A stretch of 64,000 nt of DNA from Flavobacteriaceae bacterium F08102 (GCA_023015935.1 JALKAY010000009.1:59367-123366), one strand, 5' to 3'. Shown: positions 54,978 through 64,000, numbered from the stretch's first letter. Notes: generated by a model not told the origin, from the sequence alone. Numbers and translations: made by a program.

Positions 54978-55718
54978 TCATTTTTTCGATTGCTTAGGTT
55001 TATTGTAATGTTGAACCACTACAGGAGGTTCTATAAAATCTTTTGGCTTTTCTTCTTTATCCTTTTTAGGAAAGGCTTTTTTATTAAAAACCAATAACAA
55101 CATAACTCCTGTGGTTATGGCAGCATCTGCCACATTAAAAATGTATTGAAAAAAAGTAAAATGTCGATCAACAAATAGAGAAAAATTAGTTCCGCCAATA
55201 AACGGAAGCCAACTTGGCCATTCAAAACTTATTGTTGGTATCCATGCAGGTAATTCAGCATTATTAATAATTGGAAAGTAAAACATATCTACAACCTTTC
55301 CATGAAATAATGTGCCATATCCACCTCCTTCTGGTAAAAATGAAGCAACTTGACCATGGCTATCTCCAAAAAGAACTCCATAAAACACCGAGTCAACAAT
55401 ATTACCTAGTGCTCCGGCGAAAATCAACGCAATTGCCGTAATTAATATTTTGGGAGATGCATTCTTTACTGATTTATACAGCCAATAACCAATTCCAGTA
55501 ATGGCAACCAATCGAAACATGGTTAAAAAAAATTTTCCATTTCGTCCACCAAACTCGGTTCCCCATGCCATCCCATAATTCTCCAAAAAATGTATTCTAA
55601 ACCAATCTAAACCCAACACGCGAATTTCTTCACCCAATTGAAAATGAGTTTTCAACCATATTTTACTGAATTGATCAATAAAAAGAATGATAGCGATTAA
55701 AATTATAGCCTTTTTCAT
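54978..55718 (-). CDS. lspA: Lipoprotein signal peptidase (signal peptidase II), extended form
   Basis: Cleaves lipoprotein signal peptides in the inner membrane. The catalytic aspartates are in GNIVDSVFYG and FNVADAAITTG, with DQFSKIWLK near the N terminus. At 246 residues it is longer than the usual 160-170: an insertion between the third and fourth helices (about residues 125-180, aromatic and Gly-rich) and a charged cytoplasmic tail rich in Lys and Pro account for this. Similar insertions are seen in Bacteroidota. It lies between the DUF4097-like gene and uvrC. Confidence 0.95.
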   Translation of the reverse strand: MKKAIILIAIILFIDQFSKIWLKTHFQLGEEIRVLGLDWFRIHFLENYGMAWGTEFGGRNGKFFLTMFRLVAITGIGYWLYKSVKNASPKILITAIALIFAGALGNIVDSVFYGVLFGDSHGQVASFLPEGGGYGTLFHGKVVDMFYFPIINNAELPAWIPTISFEWPSWLPFIGGTNFSLFVDRHFTFFQYIFNVADAAITTGVMLLLVFNKKAFPKKDKEEKPKDFIEPPVVVQHYNKPKQSKK

Positions 55719-55760
55719 GAAGAATTGCTCTTTGTCTAAAGCGAGACAAAAATAACAATA

Positions 55761-56423
55761 TTATTGATTTACCGCGGTTTTTAAGTCAATATTTGCCCGA
55801 ACAGTCTTTACCTTTAAGAAATTTTTAGCATTTCCATAGCTTCCTTTATAATGATGTGATTTTTCTGTATAGGCTTCGGAAGTTAAATCAGTAGTAAATC
55901 TACCTAGGCTCGTATCAATATCAAAAAAGGTGTTTTTAAGTTTTGCCATTATATTTCCCGCATAAAGCGAAATTTCACAATGACCTTGAAAATTGATTAA
56001 ATTAACATCACCACGATTAAAATTCAAGGTAAGGTCTCCTGAAAAATGATCGAGGCTAAAATTCCCTTCTCCATAGCTGACTTCTACCTGAGCTCCCTTG
56101 GGAATTTTTAGACTATATGAATTGTACAACGGTTGGATTTTACAAAATTTCTCAATCGTATTTACAGTTTGATTAATCAACTCAGTACTTGAAATTACAA
56201 GTAATTCTGGAGTTTTATTAAGGCTAAGCATGGATAAAACATCCCCCTGTCCTTCCATTTCAATGCTCAAAATAGACGATGGCGATTGTTCTATTCGCAG
56301 CTCATCAATATCCGCTAATTCAATAACTATAAGTTCGCCTTCGTATAGAACTTGCTTCGAAATCAATTGCTGCCCATAGTGTGGGTAACAGCATAATAAA
56401 AAAAGAAATTTTAAATACTTCAC
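55761..56423 (-). CDS. Secreted DUF4097-like beta-repeat protein
   Basis: A 220-residue protein with a probable signal peptide (KYLKFLFLLCCYPHYGQQ) and a body of short repeated beta strands (LTLNFNRGDVNLINFQGHCE and similar), as in the putative-adhesin DUF4097 fold. No enzyme motif is present. It lies upstream of lspA with a 42-base gap and downstream of the dksA terminator. Function unknown; cell-surface or periplasmic location is likely. Confidence 0.75.
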   Translation of the reverse strand: MKYLKFLFLLCCYPHYGQQLISKQVLYEGELIVIELADIDELRIEQSPSSILSIEMEGQGDVLSMLSLNKTPELLVISSTELINQTVNTIEKFCKIQPLYNSYSLKIPKGAQVEVSYGEGNFSLDHFSGDLTLNFNRGDVNLINFQGHCEISLYAGNIMAKLKNTFFDIDTSLGRFTTDLTSEAYTEKSHHYKGSYGNAKNFLKVKTVRANIDLKTAVNQ

Positions 56424-56516
56424 TCGATGGTATTTAAGATAATACTCAAATTAATAACATTGCGCAATGCACAGTCACCTCATTTCGCCATACCTAAAAC
56501 AATTCCTTAAAAACAT

Positions 56517-56540
56517 AAAAGCTCCTTTGAAGGAGCTTTT
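56517..56540 (-). terminator. Terminator after the DksA-like gene
   Basis: A 9-bp stem with a 6-nt loop (AAAAGCTCC at 56517-56525, GGAGCTTTT at 56532-56540). It ends the ileS-DksA-like transcript on the minus strand. Confidence 0.8.
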
Positions 56541-56541
56541 A

Positions 56542-56919
56542 TTATTGTTTGTTTTTAGCTTCGATACTCAATGTAGCGTGCGGCACTAGTTTTAAGCGTT
56601 CTTTTTGAATCAATTTTCCTGTTACTCTACAAATTCCATAGGTTTTATTTTCAATTCGTCTCAACGCATTTTTTAAATCGCGAATGAACTTCTCCTGCCG
56701 AATTGCCAATTGTACATTAGATTCTTTTGACATCGTTTCAGACCCTTCTTCAAATGCTTTAAATGTAGGTGAGGTATCATCTGTACCGTTATTACTATCA
56801 TTCATATACGCACTCTTGATTAATGCTAAATCTTCTTCGGCCTTTTTGATTTTCGCAAGAATTATCTCCTTAAATTCTTGTAAATCACTATCGGAATATT
56901 TTTCTGTATTTTGAGTCAT
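56542..56919 (-). CDS. DksA/TraR-family protein with a degenerate zinc finger
   Basis: RNA-polymerase secondary-channel-binding type of protein, 125 residues. A long coiled coil (about 10-90) with an acidic turn (TDDTS) is followed by the zinc-finger region YGICRVTGKLIQKERLKLVP. Only one cysteine (Cys97) remains of the usual four; the others are Thr, His or Ser, so zinc binding in the usual way is unlikely. I recall the same form in other flavobacteria. It lies 14 bases after ileS, in the same transcript. Confidence 0.9.
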   Translation of the reverse strand: MTQNTEKYSDSDLQEFKEIILAKIKKAEEDLALIKSAYMNDSNNGTDDTSPTFKAFEEGSETMSKESNVQLAIRQEKFIRDLKNALRRIENKTYGICRVTGKLIQKERLKLVPHATLSIEAKNKQ

Positions 56920-56933
56920 AACTTCTTTATACT

Positions 56934-59900
56934 TTATACTTTTTCAATTAATAATTTTGTATGTACATCATCAAACGCAACCTCAACCCCGTCATTAACT
57001 CGATCATGCAGCTCTAGCTTAGCTGTTAAAGTTTCATTTTTAATATATTCTTGGTTATCTAAAATAGCATCATCTACAATTCCATCACGCTCTACGAATA
57101 TGCATATTTTATCTGTTATTTCAAAGCCCGCTTCTTTTCTAAAATTTTGAATTCTATTCACTAATTCTCTCGCAATCCCCTCTCTTTTTAAACTTTCAGA
57201 AATACTCACATCTAAAGCTACCGTCAAATTACCTTGATTTGCAACCAACCATCCCTCAATATCCTGCGATATTATTTCAACGTCTGAGAGGGTCAATATA
57301 CATTTTTTTCCGTTAATTTCCACCTCCATTTCACCTTCTTTCTCAATTTTAGAGATAGCTGTTTTATCCATTTTTTTAATTTCCTCTACCACAAATCGCA
57401 TCTCTTTTCCATATTTAGGTCCGAGGGTTTTAAAATTGGGCTTAATTTGCTTCACAATCATATCAGACGCGTCATCTATCAGTTCTATCTGTTTCACATT
57501 CACCTCTGAAATAATTAAATCGGCAACTGCCTCAATATCCAATCGCTCTTGTTGATCAAGTACGGGTATCATAATTCGTCTAAGTGGTTGCCGCACTTTA
57601 ATCATCTCTTTTTTACGCAACGAAAGAACCATTGATGAGATTGTTTGCGCCTTCTCCATTTTGCGCTCTAAGTCAGGGTCAATTAACGATAAATCGGCAA
57701 CTGGAAAATCTGACAAATGTACAGACTCCATCGGTTCAAGCTTTGTTACACCGTTTAAATCTCTGTATAATTGATCCATATAAAACGGTGCAATTGGAGC
57801 CGCCATTTTCGCCACATTTAACAAACAGCTGTAAAGTGTTTGATACGCCGAGATTTTATCTTGTGCATACTCTCCTTTCCAAAATCTTCGTCTACTCAAT
57901 CGTACAAACCAATTACTGAGATTTTCAGTGACAAAATTTTGTATGGCTCTTGCAGCTTTTGTAGGTTCATAATCTTCATAAAATGCAGTAACTTCTTTAA
58001 TGAGACTATGTAATTCAGAAATTATCCAACGATCAATTTCAGGTTTATCTTCACTCGTAAGATTTTTCTCCTTAAAAGAAAACTGATCTATATTCGCATA
58101 TAAGGCAAAAAACGAATAGGTATTGTATAAAGTTCCAAAGAATTTTCTTCTTACCTCTTCAATACCATCAATGTCAAACTTCAAATTATCCCAAGGATTT
58201 GCATTAGAAATCATGTACCAACGGGTGGCATCTGCTCCATAGGTTGACATCGTTTTAAACGGGTCTACAGCATTGCCAAGTCGTTTTGACATTTTCTTCC
58301 CATTTTTATCTAAAACCAACCCATTCGACACTACATTTTTATAAGCATTTGAGTCAAAAACCAAAGTTCCAATAGCGTGTTGAGTATAAAACCACCCTCG
58401 CGTCTGATCAACTCCTTCTGCAATAAAATCTGCCGGAAAAAATTTCCCTTCATCAATCAACTCTTTATGCTCAAAAGGGTAATGCCATTGTGCATAGGGC
58501 ATCGATCCTGAATCAAACCAAACATCTATCAAATCAGACTCTCTGTACATCGGTTTTCCAGAGGGAGATACAAGTACTATTTGGTCTACAATATTTTTGT
58601 GGAGGTCTATTTTGGCATAATTTTCATCTGACATATTCCCTACTTCAAAATCGGGGAAAATTTCCTCTTTCATAAAACCAGCTTTAACAGCTGCTTTCAT
58701 TCCTTCTTTCAATTCTTCAACAGATCCTATTATTTGTTCTTCTTTACCATCTTCAGTACGCCAAATTGGTAAGGGAATCCCCCAATATCGAGATCTAGAT
58801 AAGTTCCAATCATTGGCGTTTTTTAACCAATTTCCAAATCGACCTTCACCGGTAGATGCTGGTTTCCAATTAATCCGTTGATTTAATTCATACATTCGAT
58901 CCCTTTTTTCAGAAACTTTAATGAACCATGAATCTAACGGATAGTACAAAATGGGTTTATCTGTTCTCCAGCAATTTGGATAGCTGTGTTTGTATTTTTC
59001 TACTTTAAACGCTTTGTTTTCTTCCTTCAACTTAATGGCTAATTCAACATCTACTGAACGCTCTGGAGCCTCTCCATCATCATAATATTCATTTTTGACA
59101 TACTTGCCTGCCAACTCACCCATCTCAGGTCTAAAACGTCCCTGAAGGTCTACAAGTGGAACAGGGTTGTTATTTTCATCCAACACGAGCATCGGTGGAA
59201 TTTCTGGAGTCGCTTGTTTTGCAACCATAGCATCATCTGCTCCAAATGTAGGAGCCGTGTGTACAATACCCGTTCCATCTTCTGTAGTCACAAAGTCCCC
59301 TGATATAACCCTAAATGCATTTTCGGCATGTTGATAAGGAAGTGCGTACGGTAACAACTGCTCATAGGTAACCCCTACTAAATCGACCCCTTTACATTCA
59401 CCAAGAACTTTAAAAGGGATTTTTTTATGATCTGGTATATAGTCTTTAAAATCGTCCTCACTTTCAGCAGCAAAGTATTTACTATCAAATTGTTTACTTA
59501 GTAAACTTTTTGCTACCACAACATGGGTTGCTTTAAAAGTATATTGATTAAAGGTTTTGACTAAAACATAGTCAATTTTTGGGCCTACTGTTAAGGCGGT
59601 ATTACTTGGCAAAGTCCACGGAGTAGTTGTCCATGCCAACATGTAAGCATCACCTTCTATAGATGTATTAAAAATCGTGGCCAATGCACTTGGATCATTC
59701 ACTTTAAATTGTGCTACTACCGTTGTATCAGTAACATCTTGATAAGTCCCTGGCTGATTTAATTCATGCGAGCTTAAACCAGTTCCAGCTTTTGGAGAAT
59801 ACGGTTGGATAGAATACCCTTTATACAATAGGTTCTTTTCGTAAATTTGTTTTAGCAACCACCAAACAGACTCCATATACTTTGGGGTATAGGTAATATA

Positions 59901-60359
59901 CGGATTATTCATATCAACCCAATGTCCCATTTTTTTGGTCAATGCTTCCCAGACATCCGTATAACGCATTACGGCTTTTTTACAAGCCTCATTATACGCT
60001 TCAACACTAATTTTTGTGCCGATATCTTCTTTGGTGATTCCAAGCTCCTTTTCTACACCCAATTCGATAGGTAGTCCATGCGTATCCCAACCTGCTTTCC
60101 TTTTTACTTGAAAACCTTGCTGAGTTTTAAAACGACAAAAAATATCCTTAATAGATCTTGCCATTACATGATGAATCCCCGGTAAACCATTTGCTGACGG
60201 AGGCCCTTCGTAAAATACAAAAGGTTTATTTTCATCTCTTGAATCTATACTTTTTTGAAAAATGTCATTTTGTTCCCAAAAAGCTAAAATTTCATCTGCT
60301 GTTTTACTTAGGTCTAAGCCTTTGTACTCTTTGAATTTATCACTCATTCGTTGTTCCAT
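56934..60359 (-). CDS. ileS: Isoleucyl-tRNA synthetase
   Basis: Charges tRNA-Ile; 1141 residues. The HIGH-type motif is GLPGIHHVM near the N terminus, and the KMSKS loop reads KKMSKRLGN. The editing domain (TTPWTLPSNTALTVGP, then a GTGIVHTAPTFGADD block) is complete. The C-terminal part has the anticodon-binding helices and a long extension, but no zinc-binding Cys motif, so this is the long, eukaryote-like form (often called type 2) rather than the E. coli type. An ATG at 60347 is an equally good start. Confidence 0.97.
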   Translation of the reverse strand: MEQRMSDKFKEYKGLDLSKTADEILAFWEQNDIFQKSIDSRDENKPFVFYEGPPSANGLPGIHHVMARSIKDIFCRFKTQQGFQVKRKAGWDTHGLPIELGVEKELGITKEDIGTKISVEAYNEACKKAVMRYTDVWEALTKKMGHWVDMNNPYITYTPKYMESVWWLLKQIYEKNLLYKGYSIQPYSPKAGTGLSSHELNQPGTYQDVTDTTVVAQFKVNDPSALATIFNTSIEGDAYMLAWTTTPWTLPSNTALTVGPKIDYVLVKTFNQYTFKATHVVVAKSLLSKQFDSKYFAAESEDDFKDYIPDHKKIPFKVLGECKGVDLVGVTYEQLLPYALPYQHAENAFRVISGDFVTTEDGTGIVHTAPTFGADDAMVAKQATPEIPPMLVLDENNNPVPLVDLQGRFRPEMGELAGKYVKNEYYDDGEAPERSVDVELAIKLKEENKAFKVEKYKHSYPNCWRTDKPILYYPLDSWFIKVSEKRDRMYELNQRINWKPASTGEGRFGNWLKNANDWNLSRSRYWGIPLPIWRTEDGKEEQIIGSVEELKEGMKAAVKAGFMKEEIFPDFEVGNMSDENYAKIDLHKNIVDQIVLVSPSGKPMYRESDLIDVWFDSGSMPYAQWHYPFEHKELIDEGKFFPADFIAEGVDQTRGWFYTQHAIGTLVFDSNAYKNVVSNGLVLDKNGKKMSKRLGNAVDPFKTMSTYGADATRWYMISNANPWDNLKFDIDGIEEVRRKFFGTLYNTYSFFALYANIDQFSFKEKNLTSEDKPEIDRWIISELHSLIKEVTAFYEDYEPTKAARAIQNFVTENLSNWFVRLSRRRFWKGEYAQDKISAYQTLYSCLLNVAKMAAPIAPFYMDQLYRDLNGVTKLEPMESVHLSDFPVADLSLIDPDLERKMEKAQTISSMVLSLRKKEMIKVRQPLRRIMIPVLDQQERLDIEAVADLIISEVNVKQIELIDDASDMIVKQIKPNFKTLGPKYGKEMRFVVEEIKKMDKTAISKIEKEGEMEVEINGKKCILTLSDVEIISQDIEGWLVANQGNLTVALDVSISESLKREGIARELVNRIQNFRKEAGFEITDKICIFVERDGIVDDAILDNQEYIKNETLTAKLELHDRVNDGVEVAFDDVHTKLLIEKV

Positions 60360-60372
60360 TTCAATCGTTGCG

Positions 60373-60404
60373 CGAAATTACATAATTTATTGATTTTAAA
60401 ACAA
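60373..60404 (-). promoter_or_regulatory. Probable promoter of ileS-DksA
   Basis: On the minus strand: TTG (60402-60404), a 21-nt spacer and TAATTTCG (60373-60380), one mismatch to TAnnTTTG. The TTG overlaps the U tract of the preceding terminator. Confidence 0.5.
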
Positions 60405-60406
60405 AA

Positions 60407-60430
60407 AAAGCATCCTTTTCAGGATGCTTT
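60407..60430 (-). terminator. Terminator after the first OmpA-like gene
   Basis: A 10-bp perfect stem (AAAGCATCCT at 60407-60416, AGGATGCTTT at 60421-60430) with a 4-nt loop; on the minus strand a U tract follows. Confidence 0.88.
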
Positions 60431-60478
60431 CAAACCTTCATTGAGCATAATTTAGCTCAAGGTGCATATACCTGAACC

Positions 60479-62047
60479 TTATTTTTTTATCACAACAAAC
60501 TCAGTTCGTTTATTAACACTGTGTTCTAATTCAGTACACTTAACCCCATTCACACATTTATTAAGTATCTGTGTTTCACCATAACCTTTACCTGTTAGAC
60601 GCTTTGGACTTATACCTTTTCTTAGTAAATAGTCTACGGTGGCTCTTGCCCTTCCCTTGGTCAAATTAAGATTATAAGCATCTCCTCCTCTAGCATCTGT
60701 ATGAGCACCAAATTCAATGACCATTTCCGGGTATTTTTTCATAAGTTTAACGACCCGTTCTAAAGTTTGTTCAGATGAGGGGTTAATTTCATGACTATTT
60801 AGTTCAAAATTTATACTTTGTACATTAAGCATTTCATGTCCATTGCGAACAACAAACTCCTTTTCTTCAATAAATATAACCTCATTATTTTCATATCCAT
60901 TTTTATTTGAAGTCGTAACATTTACTGTATTTCCAAAATAATCTTCCTTGGTAATTTCTAACGTGTAACTACGCGCACAATCTACGGTAAAATAAAAGCT
61001 ACCATCAAATTTAGTTTCTACTTTTCTAAGTTGATTGCCTTGTTCATCAATTAGTGCGACAAAGGCATTTTGTACCCGTAGGCCACTCACTTTATCTTTG
61101 ACAATTCCCGTAATAATTTGATCACAAATTGGATTTACCGTTCTTTGTTCAAAAGCATAAATATCATCATCTCCAACACCACGTGCTCTGTTTGATGAAA
61201 AATAACCTTTCAATTTTTCACTATCAATAATGAATGAAAAATCATCGGCTTCGCTATTCATCGGTTCTCCAAGATTAATCGGTTTGGGTAACGAACCATC
61301 TAACTTCGTCATATAGATGTCAAATCCACCTTTACCACCTTTTCTATTAGAAGAAAAGTAAATTACATCACCATCAATAAAAGGGGTAAATTCTTTTGCT
61401 GGTGAGTTAATTGTAGGACCGAGGTTAACGGGTTTTCCATAATGCCCATTATTGATATCCACAACAAAAATATCTTTATCTCCAAGTGTTCCTGGCATAT
61501 CAGAAACAAAATATAATTTTTTTCCATCGGCGCTTAAAGCAGGGTGTCCTGTATCGTAATCATCGCTGTTAAATGGCAGGGTAACAATATCTGTCCAATG
61601 TCCCTTTTCATTAATAGTCGCTCGAAATATTTTGATATTTTCGGATTTTAATTTGCCGTCGAGGTAATTATTCGATGTAAAATAAACCTCTTTCATATCG
61701 GGTGTAAAGGCAACAAATGCATCGTGATACTTAGAATTTACATCACTTGAAAATGGCTTTACTTTCACAATTTCCCCATTAGCGTGCAGATCTCCTATAT
61801 ATAAATCTAAAAAAGGTTGGTTGTTTTGTTTCCAGATTTTATTTGCCACACCTGCCGATCTTCGAGACGAAGAGAATACCACTTTATCTTTTCCATAAAA
61901 CACCGTACCAAAATCTTGATATTTTGAATTTGCCGATAAATTCCTCACTATGTAAGTTGCCGCTTTTATTGAATCAGCTCTTGCAATTTGAGCCTTCGTA
62001 TTGCCAAAAGCCAACATACAAAGCACTATTAATAAAAGATTTTTCAT
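60479..62047 (-). CDS. OmpA-family protein with PD40 repeats (paralogue 1)
   Basis: Cell-envelope protein of 522 residues. A signal peptide (LLLIVLCMLAFGNTKAQ) is followed by TolB-like PD40 beta-propeller repeats (for example FTPFIDGDVIYFSSNRKGG, about 30-310), a carboxypeptidase-regulatory-like domain (about 315-395) and an OmpA C-terminal domain (about 405-522). In the last, GAHTDARGGDAYNLNLTKGR carries the Asp and Arg that bind peptidoglycan. No lipobox is present. It lies downstream of a second, similar gene and a PorP/SprF-type gene; this trio is common beside type IX secretion substrates. Confidence 0.92.
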   Translation of the reverse strand: MKNLLLIVLCMLAFGNTKAQIARADSIKAATYIVRNLSANSKYQDFGTVFYGKDKVVFSSSRRSAGVANKIWKQNNQPFLDLYIGDLHANGEIVKVKPFSSDVNSKYHDAFVAFTPDMKEVYFTSNNYLDGKLKSENIKIFRATINEKGHWTDIVTLPFNSDDYDTGHPALSADGKKLYFVSDMPGTLGDKDIFVVDINNGHYGKPVNLGPTINSPAKEFTPFIDGDVIYFSSNRKGGKGGFDIYMTKLDGSLPKPINLGEPMNSEADDFSFIIDSEKLKGYFSSNRARGVGDDDIYAFEQRTVNPICDQIITGIVKDKVSGLRVQNAFVALIDEQGNQLRKVETKFDGSFYFTVDCARSYTLEITKEDYFGNTVNVTTSNKNGYENNEVIFIEEKEFVVRNGHEMLNVQSINFELNSHEINPSSEQTLERVVKLMKKYPEMVIEFGAHTDARGGDAYNLNLTKGRARATVDYLLRKGISPKRLTGKGYGETQILNKCVNGVKCTELEHSVNKRTEFVVIKK

Positions 62048-62066
62048 TCTACGGATTTAAACAGAA

Positions 62067-62091
62067 AAACCTTCGGTGTTAGCGAAGGTTT
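62067..62091 (-). terminator. Hairpin between the two OmpA-like genes
   Basis: A 9-bp perfect stem (AAACCTTCG at 62067-62075, CGAAGGTTT at 62083-62091) with a 7-nt loop, followed on the minus strand by a short U run. It may reduce, rather than fully stop, expression of the downstream paralogue, for which I see no promoter. Confidence 0.75.
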
Positions 62092-62110
62092 AAACGTTGT
62101 TGATTACATC

Positions 62111-63778
62111 TTACATTTTTATAATTACGAACTCGGTCCTTCTATTTTGCTGATGCTGCGCTTCAGTACAATCGGCATTATCATCACAGCCATTAATCAA
62201 TTGACTTTCTCCATAACCTTTTCCTGTAATTCTAGCTGGATCAATGCCTCGACCAACAATATATTCTACAGTACTTTTTGCCCGTTTATTTGACAACCAT
62301 AAATTATACCCTTCTGGTGCTCTAGAATCGGTATGAGAAGCTGATTCTATAATCATTTTTGGATATTTATTCATCAAATCAACCACTTTTTGTAATTCTG
62401 TCTTAGCTTGTTTTGTTAAGTAAGAAGAGTTCAAATCAAAATAAATTGGGTCTATATTAATTGCATATTTTCCTGGCCCTAGTTTTACAATGTCATCTGG
62501 TAAAACATCGGGAAGACCTTCTGGTTTAACATCCTCTACTTCACCTTCAGTTGTCGTATTTCCATTCGCATCTGTCACAAAATTAATATCTCCTTCACCA
62601 AGTAAAATGAGTAACTTTAATTCTTTATCTGCTTCATTAGAAGTCGTAAATGTTTTTGACTGAGCTGTATATTGAATTTTCTTACCTTCTAATCTATAGG
62701 TTGTTTCACAATTTATTTCAAAGGTAAATATTGCATCATCACCAACAACTGTCGTTTCAATCATGTTCCCCTCACTATCGCTTAAAATCACCTCGGCACC
62801 AGGCAGTAAATTGGTGGTGTTTTTATCTCGAACTTCCCCCGTTACTACTTGTAAACATTTGAAGTTTACTTCTTCTTCCTCCGTAAATGCATAAATATCA
62901 TCATCACCTACACCGCCATCTCTATTGGAAGAAAAATATCCTTTACGCGTAGTTTTATTAATAATAAACGCATAATCATCACTTGCTGAATTTATGGGTT
63001 CATTTAAAAGTACTGGCGTAGGTTGAAAACCTGTTAATTTAGTCGCATAAATATCAATTCCTCCTTTTCCACCATCACGATCAGAAGAAAAATACAAGGT
63101 TTCACCATCTATAAAAGGAAACCAATCTTTAGCAGCAGAATTTATTTTAGGACCAAGGTTTTCTGGGTTTCCATATCCACTTTGGTTAATTGCCACCCTA
63201 AATATATCTGTTTCTCCTATAGTTCCTGGCATATCAGAAGAAAAATAAAGCCATTTTTCATCATCACTTAAAGCAGGATGTCCAACTGAATATTCGACGC
63301 TATTAAAAGGCATTGGAATAATGTTAATCCACTCCCCTTTTGCATTTACAGTTGCTTTAAACATCGCGAGATTGGTCATCCCCTTATTATCTACACCGAG
63401 TTTATTTCGATAATAATTATCACGGGTAAAATAAACTGTTTTACCATCTTTTGAAAATATTGCTTGTGCTTCGTGATATCTAGAATTCACATCACCTTTA
63501 AGCTTTGCTTTATTTATAATCTGACCATTTTCTTCAATAAGTCCTTCATAAAGATCTAAAAAACGCTGACCATTTTGTTCCCAAACATCGCGCACCACAC
63601 GAAAACCTCTTCTTGGGGAGGCAAAAACTATTTTATTCTCACCATAAAAGGCCGTTCCAAAATCAGATTGCGGGGTATTTATATCCAAATTTTGGATTGT
63701 ATATTTTCCTGAGCCTGCTTCTTGGGCAAATGACATAGTGCCCAATAGTAAAAATACAGCGACAATGTAAGTTTTCAT
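62111..63778 (-). CDS. OmpA-family protein with PD40 repeats (paralogue 2)
   Basis: Same architecture as the next gene downstream: signal peptide (YIVAVFLLLGTMSFAQ), PD40 propeller repeats (WFPFIDGETLYFSSDRDGG), a carboxypeptidase-regulatory-like domain, an acidic linker (about 405-430) and a C-terminal OmpA domain (ASHTDSRAPEGYNLWLSNKR; Asp and Arg intact). At 555 residues it differs mainly by the linker. The two share block-wise identity, so they arose by tandem duplication. It lies 45 bases after the PorP/SprF-type gene, probably in one operon. Confidence 0.92.
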   Translation of the reverse strand: MKTYIVAVFLLLGTMSFAQEAGSGKYTIQNLDINTPQSDFGTAFYGENKIVFASPRRGFRVVRDVWEQNGQRFLDLYEGLIEENGQIINKAKLKGDVNSRYHEAQAIFSKDGKTVYFTRDNYYRNKLGVDNKGMTNLAMFKATVNAKGEWINIIPMPFNSVEYSVGHPALSDDEKWLYFSSDMPGTIGETDIFRVAINQSGYGNPENLGPKINSAAKDWFPFIDGETLYFSSDRDGGKGGIDIYATKLTGFQPTPVLLNEPINSASDDYAFIINKTTRKGYFSSNRDGGVGDDDIYAFTEEEEVNFKCLQVVTGEVRDKNTTNLLPGAEVILSDSEGNMIETTVVGDDAIFTFEINCETTYRLEGKKIQYTAQSKTFTTSNEADKELKLLILLGEGDINFVTDANGNTTTEGEVEDVKPEGLPDVLPDDIVKLGPGKYAINIDPIYFDLNSSYLTKQAKTELQKVVDLMNKYPKMIIESASHTDSRAPEGYNLWLSNKRAKSTVEYIVGRGIDPARITGKGYGESQLINGCDDNADCTEAQHQQNRRTEFVIIKM

Positions 63779-63823
63779 TTAGTTGAGTTTAAACCTTATT
63801 AACTAAAAAATATCAAAAATATT

Positions 63824-64000
63824 TTAAAAGAAGCGAGGAGATTTCAAGTTTTTCTTAGAAAAATCTATATCCCATTGTAAAAATGCCTCATGACTTCCAC
63901 TGCTATAGTTGCCTAAATTGGTGGTAGTATAATCATACGCATACCCCAATCGCAAGTCATGCGTTACCCCAAAACTAATTAAACCACTCACAGCATCTCC
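63824..64000 (-). CDS. C-terminal end of a PorP/SprF-type outer-membrane protein
   Basis: The last 58 codons of a gene that enters from the right edge. The visible part (SFGVTHDLRLGYAYDYTTTN, then NYSSGSHEAFLQWDIDF, ending SPRFF) matches the C terminus of type IX secretion membrane proteins of the PorP/SprF family: the LRLGYAYDYT strand and the Ser-Pro-Arg-Tyr/Phe-Phe end are characteristic. The rest, including the signal peptide, is outside the window. The OmpA-like genes follow in the same direction. Confidence 0.88.
   Translation of the reverse strand, partial: GDAVSGLISFGVTHDLRLGYAYDYTTTNLGNYSSGSHEAFLQWDIDFSKKNLKSPRFF

Noticed and set aside
1..64000. CRISPR array, prophage, toxin-antitoxin or restriction system
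   Set aside because: I looked for repeated spacers, phage structural genes, nuclease/methylase motifs and small paired genes; none is supported in this window.

Overview
The window is chromosomal DNA from a member of the Bacteroidota, almost certainly Flavobacteriaceae. It is AT-rich and dense with core genes, and most of it is ordinary housekeeping sequence. Evidence for the group: Bacteroidota-type promoters (TTG, about 17-23 nt, then TAnnTTTG) lie ahead of many genes; Shine-Dalgarno sequences are mostly absent; and several typical lineage families are present, namely a DUF2723/GT117 membrane protein, a DUF5686 protein, PorP/SprF with OmpA/PD40 proteins, a Cys-less thioredoxin-like protein, an ISAon1-type transposase remnant and a small protein with a PID-CTERM-like tail.

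Layout. 1-4841: the end of an unknown lipoprotein gene and a rimP-nusA-infB operon (minus strand) with a clear promoter and terminator. 4907-5737: a tandem universal stress protein. 6108-9072: the most accessory part. It holds a TetR regulator, a Tat-exported HAD dehalogenase-like protein, a DoxX-like membrane protein broken by one missing base, an SDR oxidoreductase and a truncated ISAon1-type transposase; two copies of a probable TetR operator tie the cluster together. 9159-13601: tRNA-Gln, GT117, polysaccharide deacetylase and a Cys-less thioredoxin-like protein. 14107-21684: polA, then the translation block rplM-rpsI-rpsB-tsf, and pyrH-frr. 21780-27627: a DUF5686 outer-membrane protein, an MMPL/RND exporter and a lone rmlA. 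27780-31318: asnS, rpoN and a divergent PAP2-like membrane protein.

31315-34553: an outer-membrane barrel gene, an ExbB / membrane protein / ExbD / ExbD energy-transduction operon and tRNA-Ser. 34628-36462: asparaginase and a YugP-like metallopeptidase. 36556-41872: an Lrp regulator that seems to need a CTG start, accC-accB-fabH, rpmF with its DUF177 partner, and pdxA. 41926-44154: ribE, the small CTERM-like protein, a CAT-anticodon tRNA and a polyprenyl synthase. 44217-50909: a TetR-TolC-HlyD-RND efflux operon with a good operator/promoter. 50934-60404: a patatin/BamA-like fusion, uvrC, lspA, a DUF4097-like protein, a DksA-like protein lacking the zinc cysteines, and ileS. 60407-64000: two tandem OmpA/PD40 paralogues behind a PorP/SprF-type gene.

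I found no CRISPR array, prophage, complete mobile element or clearly new multi-gene system. The observations most worth follow-up are the TetR operator pair with its small detoxification-like operon, the frameshifted DoxX gene, the operator at the efflux operon, the mini-protein with a sorting-signal-like tail, several promoters that sit directly on start codons, and the structured region ahead of rpsB.
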